Part shown: positions 57,437 to 64,000 of the stretch, piece after piece
Layout of the letters: every line of letters starts with the position of its first letter
Numbering within the stretch: position 1 is the stretch's first letter
Assembly: GCA_024274915.1 (NCBI GenBank)
Contig: JAJSAC010000071.1
Span: 1-64,000 of the forward strand
Direction of reading: 5' to 3'
DNA length: 64,000 bases
DNA from: Thermodesulfobacteriota bacterium
Lineage (GTDB): Bacteria > Thermosulfidibacterota > Thermosulfidibacteria > Thermosulfidibacterales > B14-G1
Program-made: the position numbers and the translations under genes
Notes under the pieces: model-generated
The model's input: the letters and a program-made list of their open reading frames with translations, nothing else
The model's database searches: none
What the model was told of the DNA's origin: nothing

Positions 57437-58948
57437 TTAGAGTCTAAACTTCCTCTTTAATCCCAATTTCCACCCCTTCACTTTCCTGGTAATGCGGAAA
57501 GTGAGACGCTGACCCAGGCCAAAACGCATGAAGTAGAAGGCATCATCTCCCTTCTCTATGGCCACCCTCTCACCCACCCTGAAGGTGGTCGGGGTGGCTG
57601 CCCGGGCCAGGATCCTTTGACCGGAATAGGTGGTGATCATCCCCAGCACCAGGGGAGAAGGAAAACCCTCGGGAGGAACGTAAAGGACAGTGTAGGAGTC
57701 CAACACGCCCTCCTTGCTCACCCGCCTGGGATCAGGTCTGTGATGACGCTCTATCTCCACGGGCTTAGAGAAAACTGGCTCCCAGGGTAAGGCATGGGCA
57801 GGGGCATCCTCCCGCTCCAGGATGACCACCAGATTGTTATTGGCCAATCCCCCGATGGAGTGAAGAAGACCCACTCTGGCACCTTTCACCTGGCGGGCCT
57901 GATCCACCTCCCCTCTGAGCTGCCACACGATCTCCACGGCCTGGGCCAGACCCGACGCCCCCACGGGATGTCCCCTCGCCTTCAGACCCCCACTGGGATT
58001 GATGGGTATCTCTCCCTGGATCTCCGTCCTGCCCTTCTCTACAGCCCTCCATCCCTTCCCCTCTTCCAAGAGGCCCAGGTCCTCGGCCCCTATGATCTCA
58101 AAACAGGTGAAGGCGTCGTGAACCTCGGCCAGATCTACGTCCCTGGGCCCTCTCTTGGCCATGGCATAGGCCCTCTCTGCTGCCGCTCTGCAGGCGGCAA
58201 AGGAGTGCAAGTGGATTCGGTGACGCACGGCCAGGGTGTCTGTACCATGCCCAACCCCCGTGATCTTTACGTCCCTCTTCTCCCTGGTGAGGACCAGGGC
58301 CGCTGCGCCATCGGTTATAGGAGCACAATCATAGAGACGGAGAGGATAAGAGATCATCCGGCTGTTGAAGTACTGGTCTTCGGTGATCTCCTTCCTGAAC
58401 TGGGCATAGGGGTTGAGGGCACCGTTCCTGTGATTCTTCAGGGCCACCCTACACAGGACCCTCTCCAGTCTCTTCTGGGAGAGCCCCCACTTGTGGGCGT
58501 AAGCCTGGGTCACCATGGCCGCCAGGGCCACCATGGATGCCCCGGCATTCTTCTCATAAGGTTCTATCACCTCGGCCAGGATCCGGGTCACCCGGGGGGT
58601 GGACTGGTGGGTCATCTTCTCCCCTGCCACCGCCAGCACGGAGGTATAGGCCCCGCTGGCAACAGCATAAAAGGCCGCCTCAAGAACGGCGGCACCCGTG
58701 CTGGAGGCCGTCTCGATCCTCATGGAAGGGAGCCCCGCCAGCCCCAACTCATCGGCCAAGGCAGAGGCAAGGTTTCCCTCCCCAGTAAACTCTTCGGGAT
58801 TCATGGCACCCACGAAGAGGGCTTCCACCTCCGGCCCTTTACTGGCCTCCAAGGCCCCCCTGGCTGCCTGGGCCATTAGGGAGACAAGGGAGAGCTGGGG
58901 GTGTTTGCCAAAGGGAACCATGCCCACACCGTCCACGTACACCTCCAT
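57437..58948 (-). CDS. Thiolase-like protein fused to a DUF35 OB-fold domain
   Basis: A 503-residue two-domain protein. Residues 1-385 are of the thiolase/SCP2 type: MEVYVDGVGMVPFGKH, DCAPITDGAAALVL, LAEVHDAFTCFEIIGAEDLGL and the catalytic-type His in NPSGGLKARGHPVGASG. The usual nucleophilic Cys position reads Ser (IETASSTGAAVLEAA, about residue 81). Residues about 410-503 form an OB-fold DUF35 domain (VSKEGVLDSYTVLYVPPEGFPSPLVLGMI, RVGERVAIEKG). In archaea thiolase and DUF35 proteins occur as separate partners in the HMG-CoA synthase complex. It lies between recR and DUF177 and its reaction is unknown. Confidence 0.82.
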   Translation of the reverse strand: MEVYVDGVGMVPFGKHPQLSLVSLMAQAARGALEASKGPEVEALFVGAMNPEEFTGEGNLASALADELGLAGLPSMRIETASSTGAAVLEAAFYAVASGAYTSVLAVAGEKMTHQSTPRVTRILAEVIEPYEKNAGASMVALAAMVTQAYAHKWGLSQKRLERVLCRVALKNHRNGALNPYAQFRKEITEDQYFNSRMISYPLRLYDCAPITDGAAALVLTREKRDVKITGVGHGTDTLAVRHRIHLHSFAACRAAAERAYAMAKRGPRDVDLAEVHDAFTCFEIIGAEDLGLLEEGKGWRAVEKGRTEIQGEIPINPSGGLKARGHPVGASGLAQAVEIVWQLRGEVDQARQVKGARVGLLHSIGGLANNNLVVILEREDAPAHALPWEPVFSKPVEIERHHRPDPRRVSKEGVLDSYTVLYVPPEGFPSPLVLGMITTYSGQRILARAATPTTFRVGERVAIEKGDDAFYFMRFGLGQRLTFRITRKVKGWKLGLKRKFRL

Positions 58949-59548
58949 TCACACCTCCTCCCTGCCCTTCATGGCCTCCCCCAGGGTGATGGAGTCGGTG
59001 AACTCAGGTTCCACCCCCACGGGCAGCCCCCTGCCCAGACGGGTCACCCTCACCTTCTCCCTGAGAAGCTTGGCCAGATACTGAGAAGTGGCCTCCCCCT
59101 CCAGGGTGGAAGGGAGGGCCAGAATCACCTCCTGGACCCCTTCCTCCAAACGGCCCAGAAGGTCGTCCACCCTGAGATTTTCAGGAGTGATCCCCTCCCA
59201 GGGAGAGATGAGGCCTCCTATGACATGATAGAGACCTTGGTAGGCTCCCGTATCCTCTAGGAAAAAGAGGTCCAGCACATCCTCCACCACGCAGATGCGG
59301 CTTCCGTCCCTCTGGGGGTCCTGACATATCCAGCACAGATCTCCCTGGGCCAGGTTATGGCACCGGGGACAGAGAGTCATCTTCTCCGTGACGGCAATGA
59401 GGGCCTTGGCCAACTCCCGTGCTTTACGGGGAGAAGAACCCGCCAGATACACAGCCATCCTCCAGGCCCCCCTTTCCCCTATACCGGGGAGGGTCTTCAA
59501 CTGGTGGGCCAATCTCCGAAGATGGCTATATGGAACCTTGAAGGTCAC
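58949..59548 (-). CDS. recR: Recombination protein RecR
   Basis: A 199-residue RecR of the RecFOR pathway for gap repair. The helix-hairpin-helix (LKTLPGIGERGAWRMAVYL), the four-cysteine zinc finger CPRCHNLAQGDLCWICQDPQRDG (about 58-80; CxxC ... CxxC) and the Toprim motif CVVEDVLDLFFLED are visible. It starts 1 bp after the ybaB stop codon and ends 1 bp before the thiolase gene, in the standard dnaX-ybaB-recR order. Confidence 0.96.
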   Translation of the reverse strand: MTFKVPYSHLRRLAHQLKTLPGIGERGAWRMAVYLAGSSPRKARELAKALIAVTEKMTLCPRCHNLAQGDLCWICQDPQRDGSRICVVEDVLDLFFLEDTGAYQGLYHVIGGLISPWEGITPENLRVDDLLGRLEEGVQEVILALPSTLEGEATSQYLAKLLREKVRVTRLGRGLPVGVEPEFTDSITLGEAMKGREEV

Positions 59549-59549
59549 C

Positions 59550-59858
59550 TCAGAAGAGTCCCGGCAAGTTCACCCCCAAGTCGGAGGTGATCTTGGAAAG
59601 TTCCTCTTCCATGAGGGCCTTAGATCTTCTCATGGCGTCGTTCACCGCGGCGGTGACGAGATCCTCCAGCATCTCCTTGTCTTCCATGGCCTCGGGCTCT
59701 ATCTCCACTGACAGGACCTCCTGACGACCGTTGACCACCACCCTCACCATACCTCCACCGGCGGCCCCTTCCACCTCCTTTTCGGCCAATTCCTCCTTCA
59801 TCTCAGCTATGCGAGTCTGAAGTCTTTGAACTTGCTTCATTATGGAAGCTAAATTCAC
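59550..59858 (-). CDS. ybaB: Nucleoid-associated protein YbaB/EbfC
   Basis: A 102-residue DNA-binding dimer that bends and compacts DNA. The start (M)NLASIMKQVQRLQTRIAEMKEEL is the family N-terminus; GTG at 59858 has AGGAGG six bases upstream. VVNGRQEVLSVEIEPEAMEDKEMLEDLVTAAVNDAMRRS is the conserved core. The start lies 56 bp inside the 3' end of dnaX, so the two are translationally linked. Confidence 0.93.
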   Translation of the reverse strand: MNLASIMKQVQRLQTRIAEMKEELAEKEVEGAAGGGMVRVVVNGRQEVLSVEIEPEAMEDKEMLEDLVTAAVNDAMRRSKALMEEELSKITSDLGVNLPGLF

Positions 59859-61398
59859 CTTCTCCCTCCTCAACTGATTTAACCCTCAACACCCTGCCCC
59901 TGAAGAGTCCCAGGGCCCTTTGAACCCTGGGATCGTCGAGAACCGAGTCTTCAGGAGACTCTTCGTCGGCATCCAGCACCGTCTCACCGTTGTCCCGGAG
60001 CTTCACCCTGACCTCTATTCCCATCTCCTTCAAGAAGCGCCGGAAAAACTCCAGGGTGCCCTCATCTTCCAGCTTCTCCTTCTCGAAGCTGCCAAACTTG
60101 TACTTGGACTCTAAGACCAAAAAATCATTTTCCAGGAAGATCCTACACTTCTCCAGAATGGGGGTGAGGGAAGGTTGCTCCCTGGACGCCGCAGCCCTGA
60201 GCTGGCCAGCCAGCTCCTCGTCTTCACCCCTCCGGACCGATAAGGCCTTCTTCCCTTTGGATACGCCCCTCTCCCGGGGCATTCGGGGAGCCCTTGGCTT
60301 CTTCGGTTCCAGTTCCCCCCTCTCCAGGGCATCCAGCTTCACCATCAATTCCTTCAAAGAAATGAGACGGGGCAGGGAGGCTATCCTCACCAGCTCCATC
60401 TCCGCCAGAACCTCTGGAATGGGATGACGCTTCACCCGCTCAAGAAGCTTCAAAAGGAGGTCCAGGACGGTCTGGTGGTGGAAGAATTCCTCCCTTTTTT
60501 CCTTCACCGCTTCCACCAGTTCCCCCCTGGCCATCCTCACCAGCTCTTCCAGGAAACCATAAGTATCGAAGCCCTTGCCCACCACCTCCCCCTGGAAAAG
60601 GTTCATGACCCGTAACTCATCTCCCTCCAAGAGGGCCTTGTAAGTCTCTTCCACCACACCGGACTCTACCAAGCCCAACAGCAAGGCCACCCGATCCCTG
60701 GTCACCTTACCCTGGGCCGAGGCCACCACCTGCTCCAAGAGCATCTCACCGTCCCTGAGTGATCCTCCCGAGGCCCTGGCCAGAAGCTCCAACGCCCCCT
60801 CTTCTAAGTCCATGCCCTCACTCCCGGCAATCTTGGCCAGCAGCCTCTTCACCTCGGGAGGGGGTAAAGGACGGAAGTGGAAGTGCTGGCACCGGGAGAG
60901 AATGGTACTGGGAATCCTCTTGGCTTCGGTGGTGGCCATGATGAAAACCACATGGGAAGGGGGCTCCTCCAGAGTCTTGAGAAGGGCGTTGAAGGCCGCC
61001 TCGGTCAGCATGTGGACCTCATCTATAATGTACACCTTGTAGCGACCCTGGGCAGGGGCATACTTAACGTTTTCCCGGAGCCCCCTCACCTCCTCTATCC
61101 CCCTATTGGAGGCGGCATCCATCTCCAGCACGTCTATGAAAGTACCCTGGGCAATCTCCAGGCAGGGACCACACCTACAGCAAGGATAGGGAGTAGGTCC
61201 GTCGAGACAGTTCAAGGCCTTGGCCAGAATTCTTGCCACACTGGTCTTTCCCACCCCCCTGGGGCCCGAAAAGAGATAGGCATGGGCCACCCTGTTCTTC
61301 TGGATGGCGTTCATAAGGGTTTCCACCACATGGGGTTGCCCCACCACCTCGCCAAAGGTCTTGGGGCGCCAACGACGAGCAATCACCTGGTAATGCAA
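59803..61398 (-). CDS. dnaX: DNA polymerase III subunits gamma/tau
   Basis: A 531-residue clamp-loader ATPase. RRWRPKTFGEVVGQPHVVETL, Walker A FSGPRGVGKTSVARILAKALNC (about 43-64), zinc-binding CCRCGPC, Walker B IIDEVHMLTEAAFNALLKTLEEPP and sensor 1 MATTEAKRIPSTILSRCQ are visible. It starts with TTG at 61398, preceded by GGAGGAGG. The C-terminal third is diverged and charged, as in most species. It overlaps ybaB by 56 bp and heads a long leftward cluster ending in fabF. Confidence 0.95.
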   Translation of the reverse strand: MHYQVIARRWRPKTFGEVVGQPHVVETLMNAIQKNRVAHAYLFSGPRGVGKTSVARILAKALNCLDGPTPYPCCRCGPCLEIAQGTFIDVLEMDAASNRGIEEVRGLRENVKYAPAQGRYKVYIIDEVHMLTEAAFNALLKTLEEPPSHVVFIMATTEAKRIPSTILSRCQHFHFRPLPPPEVKRLLAKIAGSEGMDLEEGALELLARASGGSLRDGEMLLEQVVASAQGKVTRDRVALLLGLVESGVVEETYKALLEGDELRVMNLFQGEVVGKGFDTYGFLEELVRMARGELVEAVKEKREEFFHHQTVLDLLLKLLERVKRHPIPEVLAEMELVRIASLPRLISLKELMVKLDALERGELEPKKPRAPRMPRERGVSKGKKALSVRRGEDEELAGQLRAAASREQPSLTPILEKCRIFLENDFLVLESKYKFGSFEKEKLEDEGTLEFFRRFLKEMGIEVRVKLRDNGETVLDADEESPEDSVLDDPRVQRALGLFRGRVLRVKSVEEGEGEFSFHNEASSKTSDSHS

Positions 61399-61477
61399 GG
61401 GCTTGTCCTCCTCCCGGGAGATAAAAGTGCCTGTCTAACAGATGCCCCATACGGGGGACAAATTCAAGGGATGAAGG

Positions 61478-62461
61478 TCACCTTCCTCTCAAGAGGAATA
61501 GGAACCAGGTGGTGATCAGATAGCCTCCCAAGATAAGGGGGGTCTCCCATCCCACCCCCATGACAGAACGTCTTCGGGGATAGGCCATGGCCCCAATGGT
61601 GACCCCCGTCAATACCATGGCAGAGGTGAGGGCCAGGAGGTGAAGGAGACCCAGCCCCCCCCAGAAGTTCCCCCTGAAGGCCAGGTCATAAAAGGCGAGG
61701 ATAGCCACGTTAAAGGCGTTGGAGCCAAAAACATTACCCACGGCCAGATCCACAGCCCCCAGCTTCACAGCAGTATACGAGACCACCAGCTCAGGCAGGG
61801 AGGTGACCACCGCCAGGAAGATGGCCCCCACAAAGGAAGTGTCCCAGCCCGTGACCTTAGATATCCCCTCTCCCAAGTAGGCCAGCCAGACAGATAGGCC
61901 TATCATGGTCAAAGAGAGGAGGGCGAAAACCCAATAAGCCCGAGAGGCAGGGAGGTGAAGGTATATGTCTTCCGACTGGAACTCCCTCCTCTCGTGAACC
62001 AGTATCACCCTGTAGCCTGCAAGATAGACCAGTAAGATCAGCCAAGAGGGGATTTGCATCCCCAGGATACCAGGCACAACCACCCACCGGGAAAGGACCA
62101 GGGTAAAGGCGGCCATTCCCATCATGACGAGACTCAGGACAGCAGAGAGCATCTGTCCCCTGGTGACGGAAGAGAGGAGAGACCGTTTCTTATAGGCCAC
62201 GTCAGCCACGGCCAAAATCACCAGGTTGAAGAGGCAGGAGCCCACTATCCCCCCCACGGCCAGGTTGGCGTCTTTAATGAGCACAACGGCCGAGAGACCC
62301 GTGGCCATTTCGGGCAGGGAGGTGGCAGCGCCTATGAGCACCGCGCCTATCCACACCCGCCCCAGACCGCTCTTCTCGGCTATCACATCACCGTAAAAGG
62401 AGAGGCGGCTTCCCACCAGGACCACTAGCAGGGCACAGACCACAAACTGAATCCACACCAT
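61478..62461 (-). CDS. CaCA-family Ca2+/cation antiporter
   Basis: A 327-residue membrane protein with about 10 hydrophobic helices. The two alpha-repeats of the Na+/Ca2+ exchanger family are clear: GAATSLPEMATGLSAV (about residues 43-58) and VTSLPELVVSYTAVKLG (about 220-236), each with the conserved acidic residue, followed by GNVFGSNAFNVAIL. Members exchange Ca2+ for H+ or Na+. ATG at 62461 is selected; a TTG eight codons upstream is possible. The gene is divergent from the radical SAM gene. Confidence 0.9.
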   Translation of the reverse strand: MVWIQFVVCALLVVLVGSRLSFYGDVIAEKSGLGRVWIGAVLIGAATSLPEMATGLSAVVLIKDANLAVGGIVGSCLFNLVILAVADVAYKKRSLLSSVTRGQMLSAVLSLVMMGMAAFTLVLSRWVVVPGILGMQIPSWLILLVYLAGYRVILVHERREFQSEDIYLHLPASRAYWVFALLSLTMIGLSVWLAYLGEGISKVTGWDTSFVGAIFLAVVTSLPELVVSYTAVKLGAVDLAVGNVFGSNAFNVAILAFYDLAFRGNFWGGLGLLHLLALTSAMVLTGVTIGAMAYPRRRSVMGVGWETPLILGGYLITTWFLFLLRGR

Positions 62462-62576
62462 GGCCCTAAAGTAAACACCCCCCAAGGGCCCTTGTCCAGG
62501 CGAAAAACCTCCAGGTCAAAGAGAAGGGGTGAATGCCCGTTGATTTCTCCCTCGCCATCCCTTAGAGAGAAGGGCC

Positions 62577-63506
62577 ATGAGGAGATACTACCTGCCCCAG
62601 GAAACGGGGGTCTTGAAGGCCCTATACAAGAAGCTCTTAAACAAGGAGCGCCCCCTGCCGCCTTTCCCAAGAGTGGTTCAGATCCAGACCAAGAGCGGGT
62701 GCAACGCCCGGTGTGTCTTCTGCCCCAACTCCATAGTAGGCCCCAAGCTCACCCACGGAGAGATGGATTGGGAGCTCTTCACAAAGGTCACCGACGAGAT
62801 CACCCGCCATCCTGTGGCCCGCATCAGCCCCTACCTCATGAACGAGCCCCTCATGGACAGGAACCTGGGAAAGAAGATCCGCTATCTGGCCGAGAGAAAG
62901 CGGCCGGACACCATCATCAAGATCAACTCCAACGGTGCCCTCCTGGATGAGGAGATGGGAGAACAACCCATAGAATCGGGCCTGGACAGGATCAACTTCA
63001 GCGTCCACGGCATCAGGAAAGAAACCTACGAGTCCCAGATGGTGGGCCTAAAATTGGAAAAGGTTTTAGAGAACATAGACCAATTCCTGGAACTGAAAAA
63101 GCGTAAAGGGGCCAGTAAGCCCCGGGTTCGGGTCACCATGGTGAGAACCAAGGCCATAGAGGAAGAACTCCCCGAAATCATGGCCTACTGGAAAGCCAGG
63201 GGAGTGAGGGTAAACGTGAGGCCCCTGGAGAACAGGGCCCTGAAAGAGATCGCAGCCAAGGATCTCAACCCGAAAAAGTGGAAGCCCTTCTCCTTCTGTA
63301 ACCGCCTCTTCGAACAGGCCTACATCCTCTACAACGGCGATGTGGTTCTGTGCTGCGTGGACTGGGAACGGACCACCATCCTGGGAAACCTGTGGGAGCA
63401 GAGCCTGGAAGAGATATGGAACAGCCCCCAATACCAAGAGATCAGGAGAAGGTACCTGGCGGGAGAACTTAAAGGCCTCCTGTGCCAGAGGTGCCTCACC
63501 ATCTGA
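62577..63506 (+). CDS. Radical SAM protein with SPASM domain
   Basis: A 309-residue radical SAM enzyme. The SAM cluster cysteines are in SGCNARCVFCPNS (CxxxCxxC, about residues 42-51). The C-terminal SPASM part has FCNRLFEQAYILYNGDVVLCCVDWE and LCQRC, which can bind further iron-sulfur clusters. NLWEQSLEEIWNSPQYQEIR is typical of the family that modifies peptides or small molecules; the substrate is not known. The next gene starts 3 bp after its stop. Confidence 0.9.
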   Translation: MRRYYLPQETGVLKALYKKLLNKERPLPPFPRVVQIQTKSGCNARCVFCPNSIVGPKLTHGEMDWELFTKVTDEITRHPVARISPYLMNEPLMDRNLGKKIRYLAERKRPDTIIKINSNGALLDEEMGEQPIESGLDRINFSVHGIRKETYESQMVGLKLEKVLENIDQFLELKKRKGASKPRVRVTMVRTKAIEEELPEIMAYWKARGVRVNVRPLENRALKEIAAKDLNPKKWKPFSFCNRLFEQAYILYNGDVVLCCVDWERTTILGNLWEQSLEEIWNSPQYQEIRRRYLAGELKGLLCQRCLTI

Positions 63507-63509
63507 GCC

Positions 63510-64000
63510 ATGCTGCACCAAGCGGTCATGTGGATAGTGAAAACCATGGGTAGCCTGGGCTACCCCGGCATCCTGGTCCTCATGTTCCTGGAATCCTCCT
63601 TCTTCCCCTTTCCCAGCGAGGTGGTCATCCCACCGGCGGGATACCTGGCCTCCAAAGGGGAAATGAACATCCTTTTGGTCATCCTCTGGGGCACCCTGGG
63701 CTCCCTTTTGGGCGCCCTCTTCAACTACTGGATCTCCCTGACCCTGGGACGCCCCTTCTTCCAGCGTTACGGGAAATACCTCCTGGTGAGCGACAAGACC
63801 CTGACAAGGGTAGACCGGTTCTTCGACCATCACGGCCACATCAGCACCCTCATAGGCCGGCTCCTGCCGGGCATCCGCCAGTACATATCCCTCCCCGCCG
63901 GCATGGCCCGCATGAACATACCCCTGTTTGTCCTCTTCACCTCCCTGGGGGCGGGGCTCTGGGTCATGGTACTGGCCCTGGTGGGTTACCTGGTAGGCCA
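63510..64000 (+). CDS. DedA-family membrane protein, 3' end cut by the window
   Basis: The first 163 residues of a DedA (SNARE-associated) protein. Characteristic segments are [32 protein letters not shown] (residues 22-53, with the acidic re-entrant loop), [30 protein letters not shown] and [32 protein letters not shown], with its conserved arginine. DedA proteins move undecaprenyl phosphate or phosphatidylethanolamine across the membrane. It starts 3 bp after the radical SAM stop. Confidence 0.9.
   Translation, partial: MLHQAVMWIVKTMGSLGYPGILVLMFLESSFFPFPSEVVIPPAGYLASKGEMNILLVILWGTLGSLLGALFNYWISLTLGRPFFQRYGKYLLVSDKTLTRVDRFFDHHGHISTLIGRLLPGIRQYISLPAGMARMNIPLFVLFTSLGAGLWVMVLALVGYLVG

Noticed and set aside
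61399-61477. 4.5S SRP RNA next to dnaX
   Set aside because: The gap is under 80 bp and lacks the conserved GGAAGG/AGCA SRP loop.

Overview
The window is a piece of a moderately GC-rich bacterial chromosome. The left third (about 1-21.2 kb) is a CRISPR-Cas and toxin-antitoxin island read almost entirely leftwards. The rest is a compact housekeeping chromosome. A polyamine gene of the branched-chain type (49.3 kb), the homocysteine-biosynthesis family HcyBio/DUF39 (44.7 kb), inositol-phosphate synthase, ATP-type PEP carboxykinase and a FabK-type fatty-acid operon fit a thermophilic, probably anaerobic, sulfur-metabolising bacterium, for example of the Desulfobacterota/Thermodesulfobacteria type. 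That placement is inference; there is no rRNA or other taxonomic marker in the window.

Island, 1-21.2 kb. Six identical 30-bp CRISPR repeats lie at the left edge and the array runs off the window. To their right, in transcription order from 20.2 kb leftwards, come cas6, a six-gene type III (Cmr-like) module (cmr1, a cmr6-like RAMP gene, a Csx11-type cas10, cmr4, cmr5, a cmr3-like RAMP gene), a Tneap-type I-B interference module (CXXC-CXXC cas8, cas7, cas5, cas3), then cas4, cas1 and cas2. One cas6 and the visible array probably serve both effectors. The Csx11-like large subunit has no GGDD cyclase motif and no CARF effector gene is present, while the Cmr4 aspartate for target-RNA cutting appears intact, so the type III arm looks like a pure RNA-guided RNase. 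Three PIN-type toxin-antitoxin modules and an AAA/DUF4143 ATPase sit inside the cas operon, beside a decayed fragment of a second cas4. A HicBA module and a 75-bp copy of the 3' end of pckA mark the island border.

Core, 21.2-64 kb. pckA, a universal stress protein, a TrmH-type rRNA methylase and a histone-deacetylase-fold hydrolase read leftwards. A lipoprotein, a nitronate-monooxygenase-like gene, polA and coaE read rightwards. Then come a GNAT gene, YjbQ, a zinc alcohol dehydrogenase broken by an in-frame amber codon, a periplasmic binding protein with an HtrA protease and an M48 protease, an Rrf2 regulator and bioA. A leftward block carries inositol-phosphate synthase, HcyBio and a complete MacAB-TolC-like export system. 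Rightward genes follow: an APH-fold kinase with a P-loop kinase partner, a stress protein and BpsA.

From 61.4 kb leftwards lies one long co-oriented cluster: dnaX, ybaB, recR, a thiolase-DUF35 fusion, DUF177, rpmF, plsX, fabH, fabK, fabD, fabG, acpP, fabF. It joins replication/repair genes to phospholipid and fatty-acid synthesis. The right end holds a Ca2+/cation antiporter, a radical SAM-SPASM protein and a DedA protein cut by the window edge. No tRNA, rRNA or insertion-sequence transposase was seen.
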